Of a stretch of 28,769 nt of DNA, positions 1 through 8,370 are shown piece by piece. Source of the DNA: Pseudomonadota bacterium (GTDB taxonomy: Bacteria > Myxococcota_A > Polyangia > Polyangiales > Polyangiaceae). The stretch spans positions 1 to 28,769 of the forward strand of contig JAEZYZ010000317.1 of the NCBI GenBank assembly GCA_023418705.1, read 5' to 3'. Position 1 is the first letter of the stretch; each line of letters begins with the position of its first letter. The notes under the pieces were generated by a model, which saw only the letters and a list, made by a program, of their open reading frames with translations, was not told where the DNA came from and did no database searches. Made by a program: the position numbers and the translations under genes.

Positions 1-4
1 ACCT

Positions 5-943
5 TCACCCGCGGCTCGAGCGCGCGCCCAGCAGCACGAGCAGCGGCGCGCCGATGGCCGCCGTCACGACCCCCACCGGCAGCTCGCGTCCGGGGATGAG
101 CCAGCGCGCCAGCGTGTCGCACGCCACCAAAAACGCCGCGCCGCCGACCAGGCACATCGGCAAGAGCTGGCGCTGGGCGTGGCCCACTACGCGGCGCACC
201 AGGTGCGGCACGATCAAGCCAACGAAGGCGATGGGGCCGCACCACGCCACGCACGCGGCCACCGCCAGCGAGCCGACGCCGAGAGCCACCGCCCGCACCC
301 GCCCGAGCGGCACACCCTGAGCGTGCGCCAGCTCGTCCGAGATGGCCATCGACTGCAGCGCGCGCGTGTGCCTGAGCAGCACGACGCTGCTGGCGAGCAC
401 GAACGGCAGCAGCAAGAGCACGCCGCGGTAGCCCACCTGCGGCAGGTGCCCGAGCGACCACTGCGCCGACGCAAACACCGCCTGCATGTCGGCCGCGTAC
501 TGCAGGCCGCTCGACAGGGCGCTGGCCGCCAGCGTCACCGCGATGCCCGCGAGCAGCACGTCCGCGATGCGCGCGCGCCCCGTGGCGGCCAGGCTCGCCA
601 CCAGCAAGCTCGTGGCGAGCGCGCCCGCGAACGCGCTGAGCGCCACCGTCGGCAGCCCGCCGATGGATGGCGTCCCGAGCAGCACCAGCCCGACCAAAGC
701 ACCGAGCGTCGCTCCCGCGGTGGTGCCGACCGTGCTGGGCGTGGCCAGCGGGTTGGCGAACAGCGCTTGAAAGACGCCGCCGACGAGCGAAAGGGTCGCC
801 CCCACCAGGGCGCCGACGAGCGCGCGGGGCACCCGCAGCGACCAGAACACGAACGACTCGTGCTGCGGCTCGAGCTCCGGGCCCACGAACGGCGCACCGA
901 CCAGCACCAGCGCCGCCACGACGACCAACGCGAGCCCCCTCAT
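5..943 (-). CDS. FecCD/BtuC-type ABC importer permease
   Basis: This is the inner-membrane permease of a type II ABC importer for iron-siderophore, haem or cobalamin. The 312-residue product is almost wholly hydrophobic with many membrane spans, the usual length for FecCD/BtuC proteins. It shows the family's N-terminal pattern (PRALVGALVGA followed by GGVFQALFANPLATP) and the cytoplasmic coupling region near residues 240-260 (GPIAFVGLIVPHLVR), which contacts the ATPase. The ATG at 943 overlaps the stop of the upstream ATPase gene by 4 bp (ATGA), so the two are translationally coupled. Longer in-frame starts would lie inside the ATPase gene and were rejected. The gene is complete, ending 4 bases from the window edge. 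A substrate-binding lipoprotein may follow outside. Family call is firm; substrate cannot be read from the sequence. Confidence 0.93.
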   Translation of the reverse strand: MRGLALVVVAALVLVGAPFVGPELEPQHESFVFWSLRVPRALVGALVGATLSLVGGVFQALFANPLATPSTVGTTAGATLGALVGLVLLGTPSIGGLPTVALSAFAGALATSLLVASLAATGRARIADVLLAGIAVTLAASALSSGLQYAADMQAVFASAQWSLGHLPQVGYRGVLLLLPFVLASSVVLLRHTRALQSMAISDELAHAQGVPLGRVRAVALGVGSLAVAACVAWCGPIAFVGLIVPHLVRRVVGHAQRQLLPMCLVGGAAFLVACDTLARWLIPGRELPVGVVTAAIGAPLLVLLGARSSRG

Positions 944-1734
944 CCGGGCTCCGGCGCAGCCGCGCGGGTCGGGACGTAGACGCGCCGGCCCCCGGCCTGC
1001 ACGCTGAGGAGCTCGAGCCCGAACAGCGCCCCGAGCGCCGCCTCCAAACGATCGTCCGAGTAGGGCAGGTCGAAGGCGAGGCGACCCTGCGAGAGCCCGA
1101 GCACGCGCGGTGCCTCGGGGCCGCGCAGGTGCCCGAGCAGGTTCACGTCGTGGATCACACACAACACCCCGAGGCCATCGGCCCAAAGCTCACCGAGCAG
1201 CTCGTAGATTTGGATCTGCTGCGCGGGGTCGAGGTGGTTGGCCGGCTCGTCCAACAAGATGAGCGGCGTCTGCTGCGCGAGCAGCGCGGCGAGCGCGACC
1301 CGCTGGCGCTCGCCGCCGGACAGCTCGACGACGTTGCGGTGGGCGAGCGCCTGCGCGCCGACGCGATCGAGCGCGTGGTCGGCCTGCCGGATCGAGGTGG
1401 CGTGCGGCTCCGAGAAGCGGTACCGCGCCGCGGCCACCAGCTCGCGCGCGCAGAGCGGCTCGTCCATGCGCGGCGCCTGCGGCAGCCAGGCGAGCTGGGA
1501 GGCCCGCCAGCGCGCCGGTGCCGCCGCGACGTCACGTCCGCCGAGCGTCGCGCGGCCGTCGCTCGGGCGGAGCAGCCCGACGGCCAGCTTGAGCAGCGTG
1601 GATTTGCCAGCCCCATTGGGCCCCACCAAGGCGACGAAATCTCCCGCTTGCATGCCGAAGCTGACGCCGTCGAGCAGACGGCGACCACCGGCGCGCACGC
1701 GCACGTCATCGAAGCGTAGCTCGAGCGCCGCCAT
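940..1734 (-). CDS. ABC importer ATPase, FecE/BtuD-like
   Basis: This is the nucleotide-binding subunit that powers the adjacent FecCD-type permease. The 264-residue product has an intact Walker A (GPNGAGKS, residues 38-45), a Q-loop glutamine near 86, the signature LSGGERQR from 138, a Walker B ending LILLDEP (Asp162, Glu163) and a switch histidine at about 195 (IHD). Everything needed for ATP hydrolysis is present. I chose the ATG at 1734 because it begins just before the first beta strand; the 26 extra in-frame residues upstream are Arg-rich and overlap coaX. The gene starts 7 bp after the coaX stop and overlaps the permease start by 4 bp, giving the order coaX-ATPase-permease. Siderophore, haem and B12 transport are all possible. 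No riboswitch or Fur box was recognised upstream. Confidence 0.93.
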   Translation of the reverse strand: MAALELRFDDVRVRAGGRRLLDGVSFGMQAGDFVALVGPNGAGKSTLLKLAVGLLRPSDGRATLGGRDVAAAPARWRASQLAWLPQAPRMDEPLCARELVAAARYRFSEPHATSIRQADHALDRVGAQALAHRNVVELSGGERQRVALAALLAQQTPLILLDEPANHLDPAQQIQIYELLGELWADGLGVLCVIHDVNLLGHLRGPEAPRVLGLSQGRLAFDLPYSDDRLEAALGALFGLELLSVQAGGRRVYVPTRAAAPEPG

Positions 1735-1741
1735 CGTCGGC

Positions 1742-2560
1742 TCACGTGGATCGGCGGCGCGCTCGCCGCGCGCTCGGCGCGCCCGCGGCGGGCTCCTGCG
1801 CGTTGCGCGCATGCAGCAGCCGCAGCCCCTCCAGCGTGAGGTGTTCGTCGACCTCGTCGACGCGCCGGGTGTGCTTCGCGATCAACGGCGCCAGGCCGCC
1901 GGTCGCCAGGACATGGCAGGGAAAGCCGAGCTCACTCACCAGCTTGTCGATCAAGCCGTCGGCGAGCGAGGCGTAGCCGTGCACCACGCCGGACTGCACG
2001 GCGTGGGTGGTGTTGCGCCCCAAGACGCGCGGCGGCTCGCCGATCTCGACCTTCGTGAGCTTGGCCGCGCGAGCCAACAAGCCGTCGAGGCTCACTTGAA
2101 TCCCGGGCACGATCACACCCCCCAAGTACTCCGACTTGGGCGAGACGCAGTCGAAGGTCGTGGCCGTCCCGAAATCGACCACGATCACGCCTCCGCGCAC
2201 GCGCTCGTAGGCCGCGACGGCGTTGCAGACCCGGTCGGCGCCGACCTCCCGCGGGTTCTCGTACAGCACGGGGATGCCCGTCTTCAAACCGGGGCCCACC
2301 ACCAGCGGCTCGCGCGCTACGGCGTGCCGCAGCGCTGCCACCATCACGTCCGTCAGCGGCGGGACCACGCTGGCGAGGATGGCGGCGTCCACGCTGCTCG
2401 GTTGAAGCTCGCGCAGCGCGAACATTTGCCGCAAGAGCACCCCGTACTCGTCCGCCGTGCGCGCGCGCACGGTTTCGACCCGGAAGGTCTGATAGAGCTC
2501 GCGCTCGCGGTAGAGCCCGAACACGATGTTGGTGTTCCCGACGTCGACGACCAGCAGCAC
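1742..2560 (-). CDS. coaX: Type III pantothenate kinase
   Basis: CoaX phosphorylates pantothenate with ATP, the first step of coenzyme A synthesis, in the cytoplasm. The 272-residue protein shows the diagnostic type III motifs in order: VDVGNTN (residues 5-11, phosphate-binding, with Asp6), PREVGADR (103-110), VVDFGTATTFD (127-137, catalytic Asp129) and GGVIVPG (147-153). The last 20 residues are Ala/Arg-rich and lie beyond the conserved fold. The start is a GTG at 2560, placing VDVGNTN at its normal distance from the N terminus; upstream in-frame codons encode non-family sequence. There is no Shine-Dalgarno. A TAGGCT box sits 7 nt before the GTG, so the message may be leaderless. It is the first gene of the run into the ABC importer genes, an association that may be only co-transcription. 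Confidence 0.95.
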   Translation of the reverse strand: MLLVVDVGNTNIVFGLYRERELYQTFRVETVRARTADEYGVLLRQMFALRELQPSSVDAAILASVVPPLTDVMVAALRHAVAREPLVVGPGLKTGIPVLYENPREVGADRVCNAVAAYERVRGGVIVVDFGTATTFDCVSPKSEYLGGVIVPGIQVSLDGLLARAAKLTKVEIGEPPRVLGRNTTHAVQSGVVHGYASLADGLIDKLVSELGFPCHVLATGGLAPLIAKHTRRVDEVDEHLTLEGLRLLHARNAQEPAAGAPSARRARRRST

Positions 2561-2567
2561 GGCTCGA

Positions 2568-2573
2568 AGCCTA
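2568..2573 (-). promoter_or_regulatory. Candidate -10 box for coaX (leaderless)
   Basis: On the minus strand TAGGCT lies 7 nt before the coaX GTG, matching the TAnnnT form of a sigma-70 -10 element. Transcription would begin at or next to the start codon. No good -35 is visible. The call rests mainly on the same arrangement at four other genes in this window. Confidence 0.35.
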
Positions 2574-2677
2574 GATGACCGAGCAGGATTGTGGATGGAG
2601 AATCGGAGGGGGCGCGGCGGCACTGGGTCGTTGCGGCGCCGTCACGGCCCCGCCACGGCTCATCGTGAGGCTCACCG

Positions 2678-3490
2678 TCAGGGCTCGCGGTGGCGAGGCT
2701 CGCCGGACAATCTTGCGTAGATGAAGGCGCTGCTCAGCGGGATCAGCGGGACCACCGCGAAAACGCCCACACAACACGCGAGCAGCCCGGCCAGGGACAA
2801 CCCCAACACCAAGAGGCCATAGGCCAAGAGGTTGCCCTTGTGCCCGAGGGTCAGCTGCCAGCTCGACCTCAGCGCCTCCACCGGGCCGCTGCCGCGGTCG
2901 ACGATGAAGAACGGATACAGCCACCAGCCGAGGCTCAGCACCACGCCCGGTACCAGGCACAGCAGCGCACCGGCGTAGATCCCCAGCGTGCTCAGCAGCG
3001 TCGCGCCGAGCATCGGCCAAAACCACCGCACCCCCGCGAGCAGGTCGTCGAAGCTCGCCGGCTGACCCCGCGCGACCTTCAAGGAGAACAACATCATGCC
3101 GGGCAGGATGAGCGCCTGCAGCACGACGCCGAGCGCGGCCGAACCCGCAGAGATGCTCGCGCTCACCAGATCGATGCTGAGCTTGCTGGCCTCCGAACCT
3201 TCCATCCCCCCAACGACCACCGTCTGGATGCCGCTGGCCACCGCCCCTGGGATCACCAGCACCAGCCAGGCGAGCATCAACGGCAGCCAGATGCCGGCGA
3301 AATCCTTCTGCACGGCCTCCCACGCGAACTTGAGCGCCTCGGTTGGAGACCACCCACGATCCGATGAGAAGCCCGGCGGCGGAGGGCCCCCCGGCGGCGG
3401 GTAGCCTCCCGGCGGCGGGTAGCCTCCCGGCGGCGGAGGGGCTCCTGGTGGCGGATGCCCTCCGGGAGGGCCTTGGGGCGGCATGGCCAT
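2678..3490 (-). CDS. Multipass membrane protein with Pro/Gly/Tyr-rich N terminus
   Basis: This 270-residue protein has a cytosolic-looking N-terminal tail (residues 1-45) made of PPPGG/PPPGGY repeats, followed by about six membrane segments near residues 65-88, 112-137, 158-176, 178-197, 220-238 and 240-258. The hydrophobic part resembles the YciC/DUF975 and glycerophosphodiesterase membrane-domain type, including a helix-plus-RSSWQLT element (208-214) typical of such proteins; I see no catalytic site. ATGs at 3490 and 3484 are both possible starts. Pro-Gly-Tyr-rich tails on myxobacterial membrane proteins often act as flexible linkers or interaction tails, but no partner can be inferred here. 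It lies 108 bp downstream of the HEAT-cyclophilin gene and 117 bp upstream of coaX. The existence of the gene is secure, the function unknown. Confidence 0.8.
   Translation of the reverse strand: MAMPPQGPPGGHPPPGAPPPPGGYPPPGGYPPPGGPPPPGFSSDRGWSPTEALKFAWEAVQKDFAGIWLPLMLAWLVLVIPGAVASGIQTVVVGGMEGSEASKLSIDLVSASISAGSAALGVVLQALILPGMMLFSLKVARGQPASFDDLLAGVRWFWPMLGATLLSTLGIYAGALLCLVPGVVLSLGWWLYPFFIVDRGSGPVEALRSSWQLTLGHKGNLLAYGLLVLGLSLAGLLACCVGVFAVVPLIPLSSAFIYARLSGEPRHREP
3373..3444. repeat. 18-bp tandem repeat encoding the Pro-rich tail
   Basis: Four head-to-tail 18-bp units start at 3373, 3391, 3409 and 3427. Units 2 and 3 (CCGGCGGCGGGTAGCCTC on the plus strand) are identical, and the outer two differ at a few bases. 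Read on the minus strand they encode six-residue Pro/Gly repeats (PPPGGY and variants). Unit number could vary between strains by slippage without breaking the frame. Confidence 0.85.
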
Positions 3491-3550
3491 GGCGGGGCGA
3501 TGGTGCCAAACCCCGCCCGAGCCGTCTAACCCAACGCGGGCCAATTTCCG

Positions 3551-3585
3551 GGGGGTGCATCCCCCAGCGAGATCGGTTCTCTCGC
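3551..3585 (-). terminator. Two adjacent hairpins downstream of the HEAT-cyclophilin gene
   Basis: The first possible stem is GGGGG (3551-3555) with CCCCC (3561-3565) around a 5-nt loop. The second is GCGAGA (3567-3572) with TCTCGC (3580-3585) around a 7-nt loop. Both follow the stop codon at 3599 in transcription order. There is no proper U-tract, so intrinsic termination is uncertain. Confidence 0.35.
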
Positions 3586-3598
3586 CGACGGCAGCGCC

Positions 3599-5764
3599 CT
3601 ACTCGTGATCCGTCGTGACGGTGGCGCGCTCTATCCGGGCGCCTTCGACGATCGCATCCAGCGGCCCTTCGGCGTGCCCGATCAGCGCGTAGTCCCCATT
3701 CAAATGCGGAGCGTCGTCGAGGCTGATGAACAGCTGGCTCGAACCGGTGTCGCGACCCGAGATCGCGACCCCGACGCTACCCCGGCGAAAGGGCACGGGG
3801 GACAGCTCACACGGCAGCGGCGCCTGACCCGCTCCACCGTAACCATCTCCGACCCGGTCGCCGAACTGCAGGACGAAGCCGGGCACGACCCGGTGGACGA
3901 CCATGGCGTCGTAGAACCCAGCCCGCGCCAGGTCGACCACACGGCGGGTCGCCGCGGGGGCCAAATCCGCGTCCAGCGACAGCGCGATCCGCCCCGCGTC
4001 GGTGTCGAGGGTGAGCGACACACGGCCGCCGGTCTCGAGCACCGGCACCTCCGGCATCGGCGCCTCGCCGCGATCGCACTGGGGTTGCCGGTTGCCGAGC
4101 TTTTTCAGGGCACGGGCGGCGTGCTCCCGCACGCTGCGGTGGGCGTCCCGACACAGGGTCTCGATCCGAGGCTTGAGGCTCAGGAGCTGCAACGAGCCGG
4201 CCGCGTCGATCAGCGCCGTGCGGGTCTCGATCGCGTCGGCGGGCAAGGCGCGATCGAAGGCCGCCGTGAGCGCCTCGACGAGCTTGGGATCGGGGCGAGG
4301 CGATGCGCTGTCCGGCGCCGCGCCACCCCTGGCGGGATGCGCGGCCAGCACGTGCGCGGCGGTGGCGACGGTGCCCGGCGCTTCGGCGCCGAGCGCGGAG
4401 GTGAGCAGCGCCGGGGCCCCGGCGACCTCCGGGTGGGTCTCGAGCAGGCGCAGGGCGGCCTGCCGCACCACGGGGTCGTCGCTTTCGGCGAGCGGCGCGT
4501 AGCGGCGCGCCCGCGCGCCGGTCAGCTTGCCTTGATCGAGGACGCGGAGCAGGGCGAGCGTGGCCGTGCGACCCTGATCGGGGTCGCAAGTGGCGAGGCG
4601 GGCGGACAAGCTGGCGCTGCCGGCGAGCAGCGCGGCGGCTGCGCAACGCAGCTTCACGATCCGCTGGCGACCCGCCGGCTCCGAAGGCTCGGGCGGCGTG
4701 AGCGCTGCCAGCGCTTCGAGGGCCGCGCGGCCGCTCGAGGGAGCGGCCTTCGCCGTCTCGATCAGCGCGAGCAGCACCTGAAACTGCTCGCTGGCGGCGG
4801 CTTCGTCGAACGAGTCGCCGCCCGCGCGCTGCTGAAGCGCGCGGCCGATCTCCGCTTGCCCCGTCTCCGCGAGCCTGCCGAGCTCCCGGGCCGCGGAGGC
4901 GGCGAGCCCGACGGGCGCTGCGCGATCGGCGGCCACGCTGCCGAGCAGCGGCGCCGCCTCAGCGCCGGCCCGCCCGAGCGCACGCACCGCAAACCCCGCG
5001 CGCGCGTCCTTTGCTGCCAGGGCCTTCTCGGCGGCGCGGAGCAGGGGCTTGCGCATCGCCTCGGGCAGCGCCGAGAGGCGCGAAAATGGGAAGAGCGCGC
5101 TCGGCACGCCGCGCTCGGCCGCCTCGAGCAGGGCCACCAGGGTCGCGTCGTCGAGCGGCTGGTGCAGGATCGCCAGGCGGCCGAGGCCTTGAGCCGCCGC
5201 GTCGGCGAGCTCCCCGCGAAGCCAGCCGCGCAATACCCGCTCGGCGTCCTTGCTGGCGCAGCGCCCGAGCGCGTCGGCGATCGCCCGCGTGGGATCGAGC
5301 TCCGATCCATCGGGAGGCGCGCTCCCCGCGGCGCGCCGTTGGTCCACCAACGCCGCAGCTCGCAGCGACAGCCGCCGGACCAGCTCCGGTTCGTGTCCTT
5401 TGCAGAGCCGCCCGAGGCCGAAGGCGGCCCAGGTCACGACCGCGGTGTCCTCGTCGCTCAGCGCTGCTTCGAGCAGCGCTCGCCCGCGCGCGTCGCTGAT
5501 GCGGGAGAGGGCCCTGGCCGCCGCCCGCCGCACGCGCACGTCGCGATCGGTGAGGTCCGCCTCGGTGATCTCGGTCGCCTGGCGCGACAGCTCGATCGCC
5601 AGCAGCTCGGCGGCGCGTCGCGCGGCTTCGTCCTGGACGGCCTTGCCCGCCGACGAAGCAGGAGCGGGGGCTGCGTGGCCTCGATCCCGGTCGCAGCCAA
5701 CGGCGCCACCTGTCGCCGCGGCAAGGATCAGCAGCACCCGAACGTAGCGACCTCGTCCAACCAA
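3599..5764 (-). CDS. HEAT-repeat lipoprotein with C-terminal cyclophilin-type PPIase
   Basis: This is a predicted lipid-anchored envelope protein of about 721 residues joining a helical scaffold to a peptidyl-prolyl cis-trans isomerase domain. A short signal peptide (hydrophobic LLILAAATGGAVGC) ends in a lipobox cysteine. HEAT-like alpha repeats occupy roughly residues 65-560 (for example RDVRVRRAAARALSRI and DPVVRQAALRLLETHP). The last 140 residues are a cyclophilin fold: VVHRVVPGF carries the catalytic Arg, followed by LQFGD, SSQLFISLDD and LNGDYALIGHAEG. The core active-site residues Arg, Phe and Gln are present, although the usual Met after PGF is Val. I prefer the TTG at 5764 because it gives the signal peptide a positive n-region (GRGRYVR) and has AGAGAG upstream; a GTG at 5737 is the alternative. 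Either start overlaps the end of the ydcF-like gene. Confidence 0.85.
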   Translation of the reverse strand: MVGRGRYVRVLLILAAATGGAVGCDRDRGHAAPAPASSAGKAVQDEAARRAAELLAIELSRQATEITEADLTDRDVRVRRAAARALSRISDARGRALLEAALSDEDTAVVTWAAFGLGRLCKGHEPELVRRLSLRAAALVDQRRAAGSAPPDGSELDPTRAIADALGRCASKDAERVLRGWLRGELADAAAQGLGRLAILHQPLDDATLVALLEAAERGVPSALFPFSRLSALPEAMRKPLLRAAEKALAAKDARAGFAVRALGRAGAEAAPLLGSVAADRAAPVGLAASAARELGRLAETGQAEIGRALQQRAGGDSFDEAAASEQFQVLLALIETAKAAPSSGRAALEALAALTPPEPSEPAGRQRIVKLRCAAAALLAGSASLSARLATCDPDQGRTATLALLRVLDQGKLTGARARRYAPLAESDDPVVRQAALRLLETHPEVAGAPALLTSALGAEAPGTVATAAHVLAAHPARGGAAPDSASPRPDPKLVEALTAAFDRALPADAIETRTALIDAAGSLQLLSLKPRIETLCRDAHRSVREHAARALKKLGNRQPQCDRGEAPMPEVPVLETGGRVSLTLDTDAGRIALSLDADLAPAATRRVVDLARAGFYDAMVVHRVVPGFVLQFGDRVGDGYGGAGQAPLPCELSPVPFRRGSVGVAISGRDTGSSQLFISLDDAPHLNGDYALIGHAEGPLDAIVEGARIERATVTTDHE

Positions 5765-6198
5765 AAGCTTGCTCTCTCGCGCGCGGACCGCCTCAGGCGC
5801 CGCAGCGGGGGAAGCGCCGGAGAGGGGGCAGGCAAAGGGCTCGGCTCGAGGCCGGCTCGTCGAAAGCTTAGAAGGGCGCGGGGAAGATGCCAGTCGCAGC
5901 TCACGACACCTACCCGCCTCCCGCGCCCGAGCAGCTCCGCCACATAGTAGGCGTTCTCGCAGGTCGACAGCGAGCACCGCTCCCGCAGGATCCCGCCGGC
6001 GGGCACGCCGAGCTCGACCAGCGCGTCCGCCATGGCGTCCGCCTCGCACTCGCCCTGCCAACGCCGGCCACCGCTGACGACCAGCACACACGGCTGCTCG
6101 CGAAACGCACGCGCCGCACGAGCCACCCGCCGGGCAGCCGCCTCGCTGAGTCGGCCAACAGGCCAGACCCGGCACCCCAGCACGGCGATCGCGTCCAC
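5728..6198 (-). CDS. YdcF/SanA-like DUF218 protein
   Basis: This 156-residue protein has the DUF218 fold: an opening strand AIAVLGCRV, then VSGGRRWQGECEADAM (41-56), SLSTCENAYYVAEL (76-89) and SCDWHLPRALLSF (100-112), which are the conserved blocks of the family. Family members (E. coli YdcF, SanA, ElyC) act in envelope integrity, and ElyC affects peptidoglycan and lipid carrier metabolism; the exact chemistry is not settled. There is no clear signal peptide, so it is probably cytoplasmic or peripheral. The GTG at 6198 places the first strand at the N terminus; longer in-frame starts would run antisense through the S41 gene. No Shine-Dalgarno is visible. Its last bases overlap the next gene, suggesting co-translation. 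It is divergent from the S41 protease gene across 123 bp. Confidence 0.8.
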   Translation of the reverse strand: MDAIAVLGCRVWPVGRLSEAAARRVARAARAFREQPCVLVVSGGRRWQGECEADAMADALVELGVPAGGILRERCSLSTCENAYYVAELLGRGRRVGVVSCDWHLPRALLSFRRAGLEPSPLPAPSPALPPLRRLRRSARERASFWLDEVATFGCC

Positions 6199-6228
6199 GA
6201 TGACAGGCGTTAGCAGACGATCGGGGCT

Positions 6229-6251
6229 TCGGCCGCGTGGAATCCGGCCGA
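6229..6251. promoter_or_regulatory. 7-bp dyad in the ydcF-like/S41 divergent intergenic region
   Basis: Arms TCGGCCG (6229-6235) and CGGCCGA (6245-6251) form a perfect inverted repeat around a 9-bp spacer, centred in the 123-bp region from which the two genes diverge. It could be an operator or a leader hairpin. GC-rich DNA makes such dyads fairly common. Confidence 0.3.
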
Positions 6252-6321
6252 GCGTGCTCGGGGGCCTCAGCGGATCGCTTGCCCGTGCGCCAGCGCGAGC
6301 GCAGGATGCGCCCCGGAGCCA

Positions 6322-8262
6322 ATGGCGAGGTGGGCGCGGCCGGTAGTGTTGCTGATGGGCGCGGCCCTGCTGGCTGCCGCCGCGCTCTCGTGGCGGCGCG
6401 CCGTCAGCGTCGCCGAGTCGCCGCCCTTGCCGGTGTCTTCGGCAGGGCCTGCGGTCGATCCGAGCCTGCAAGCACCGCCTCGGTGTTTCGCGCGCCCCCC
6501 TCGGCTGCCGAGCGGCGCGCCGCCGATGTTGTCGTGCCGGGACGCCCGGCGGGTGATCGCTCAGGTGCGCGCGCGCCTGCCGAGCCCGGCCAGGCTGAGC
6601 GACGCGGCCGCGTTCGCGGATGCCTTGATCGCATGGCTCGATCCTCACGGTTTGTGGTCGGCGGCGCCGGACGCGCCCGTCGCCGGCCTGCTCAGAGATC
6701 GGCAGCGCGTGCGGCAGCTGCTCGAAGAGCTCGAGCGATCCCCGCGTGACGACGCGAGCTGCGACGCGGCGCTGTCGATCGGGAAGGCGACGCAAGCTTG
6801 GGTGGAGGAGCTGCGCGGCTTGTACGCCCCCGAGCGCCAGCGCCGTTCCCGCTTGAGTGTGCGGCGCGCCTTGACGCTGGCGTCCCAGAGCATCTTCGAA
6901 GACGATCCCGTGACCCGCCCGGCGCGGCTCTTGGCGACGGAGCTCGGCCGGCGCGCGTCCGCGTTCGAGCGGGCGCTCGGCGACGCCGGCCGCGCCATCT
7001 CCGACGAGGTGGGCTCGCGGCTGCTGCCGACGCTTGCCGAATCCGAATGGCAAAAGATCGTGCTCGCCGCCGCGGTGCGCGCCTATGTCCCGCTCATCGA
7101 CGCGCATGGGCAGTGGGCCCCGCTCGAAGAGGAGTGGTCGCTGTACGCCGGCGAGACCAGCGTCGATCCGGGACCGGCCCTGTGGGGGCAGGTGACGCGC
7201 ACCTCAGCGGGGGTGCTGATCGTGGACGACCCCGCGCCGCCGCTAGAGGTTGGCGATCTGGTGCTTTCGATTGGCGGGATCCAAACCGGTGGTCTGAGCA
7301 TCGAGCAGCTCGAACAGCTGTCGCGCCTCGAGAGCATCGGGGGTGAAAGCGCGCGCCGGGTTTCGCTCATCCGCGGCGACTCGCCCGCCATCGTCGACCT
7401 GGAGGTCGAGATCCCCGACGCGGTCTGGGAGGACACGGCACCGGGCGCGCTCGAGGTGGAACGGGTGCGCTACGGCGGGGGATCCCTGCTCGTGCTCACG
7501 CTGCTCGACGTGCCGGACGGCCTCGGCGAGCAGGTCGTGGAGCTGCTCGCCGAAGCCAACCTCGAGGCGCCGCGGCCCGCCGGCATCGTGCTCGATCTGC
7601 GGGGCAACGGGGGAGGCTCCCCCGACGGCGCGTCGGCCCTCATCGGGGCCTTCATCCCGGGAGCGCCGAGCTTCCCGCTCCGCCGGCGCAGCGGCAAGGT
7701 GGAGGTCGAGCGGGCCATGGCGCCGCCCCTCGGGGGCCAGTGGCACGGGCCGGTCGCGGCGCTCGTGGACGGCTACACGGCGAGCGCCGCCGAAATGATC
7801 GCCGCGGCGCTGGCCAGCTACCGGCGCGGTCCGGTGCTCGGGACGCGGACCTTCGGCAAAGGCTGCATCCAGGAGTACTTCGACGACCGCAGCGGCGCGG
7901 GCGTGCTCCGCCTGACGACGATGCTCTTCGCGCAGCCGGACGGCAGTCCCTTGCAGCAGGTGGGGCTCGAGCCGACCATCGCGCTGCCCTGGCCTGCGGC
8001 CGCCGAACGCGAGGCGAGCCTCGCCGCTTCCATGCCGCCCTGGTCCGGTCCCGACGTGCGCGACCCGGCCGCCGTCGGGGGCGCCCCCTGGCCGGCCCAC
8101 CACGGCCGGGTTGGCCCCTGCGGGGATCGACGCGTGTGCGAGGCGCTCCGCAGGCTCGGCCCGGAGGCGGCGGGTGCGCGCCGTCGCAAGCCGCGGCTGG
8201 CGGCGCGTTCCACGGTCGAGCCAGCGAGAAAGCCCGCGGCTCCCGAGCTGGAGCTGCGCTGA
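6322..8262 (+). CDS. S41 family C-terminal processing (Tsp/Prc-like) protease
   Basis: This is an envelope serine protease that would degrade or trim exported proteins from their C termini. The 646-residue product has an N-terminal hydrophobic anchor or signal (residues 7-23), an alpha-helical N-terminal region (70-270), a PDZ domain (about 290-360, VGDLVLSIGG) and the S41 catalytic domain (about 385-555). Catalytic Ser488 lies in DGYTASAAEM and the general-base Lys513 in TRTFGKGCIQ, with LDLRGNGGGSPDG before them, so the enzyme looks active. The last 90 residues are Pro/Arg-rich. The ATG has GGAG 3 nt upstream, rather close. The organisation is nearer to Prc than to the shorter CtpA enzymes. 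It is divergent from the ydcF-like gene. A small hairpin (8264-8274) follows the stop. Confidence 0.93.
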   Translation: MARWARPVVLLMGAALLAAAALSWRRAVSVAESPPLPVSSAGPAVDPSLQAPPRCFARPPRLPSGAPPMLSCRDARRVIAQVRARLPSPARLSDAAAFADALIAWLDPHGLWSAAPDAPVAGLLRDRQRVRQLLEELERSPRDDASCDAALSIGKATQAWVEELRGLYAPERQRRSRLSVRRALTLASQSIFEDDPVTRPARLLATELGRRASAFERALGDAGRAISDEVGSRLLPTLAESEWQKIVLAAAVRAYVPLIDAHGQWAPLEEEWSLYAGETSVDPGPALWGQVTRTSAGVLIVDDPAPPLEVGDLVLSIGGIQTGGLSIEQLEQLSRLESIGGESARRVSLIRGDSPAIVDLEVEIPDAVWEDTAPGALEVERVRYGGGSLLVLTLLDVPDGLGEQVVELLAEANLEAPRPAGIVLDLRGNGGGSPDGASALIGAFIPGAPSFPLRRRSGKVEVERAMAPPLGGQWHGPVAALVDGYTASAAEMIAAALASYRRGPVLGTRTFGKGCIQEYFDDRSGAGVLRLTTMLFAQPDGSPLQQVGLEPTIALPWPAAAEREASLAASMPPWSGPDVRDPAAVGGAPWPAHHGRVGPCGDRRVCEALRRLGPEAAGARRRKPRLAARSTVEPARKPAAPELELR

Positions 8263-8324
8263 TCCCCGCCGGGGCCGCGACCCGCGTTTTCCACAGACGG
8301 GGCGTAGCGAGGTGGCTGGAAAAC

Positions 8325-8333
8325 TGCTACATT
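8325..8333 (+). promoter_or_regulatory. Extended -10-like element upstream of pcnB
   Basis: TGCTACATT matches an extended -10 (TGn followed by TACATT). No good -35 is seen at 16-18 bp spacing. It is the only promoter-like element in the pcnB leader region. Confidence 0.3.
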
Positions 8334-8370
8334 GTTCGAGAGAAGCATCGGCCGTACCGCTCCCGGTCCG

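Noticed and set aside
1238..2578. 446-codon open frame on the plus strand
   Set aside because: It is antisense to coaX and the ABC ATPase, which both have full motif sets on the minus strand.
3605..5947. 780-codon open frame on the plus strand
   Set aside because: It is antisense to the HEAT-cyclophilin gene, with low-complexity Arg/Gly/Gln sequence and no family match.
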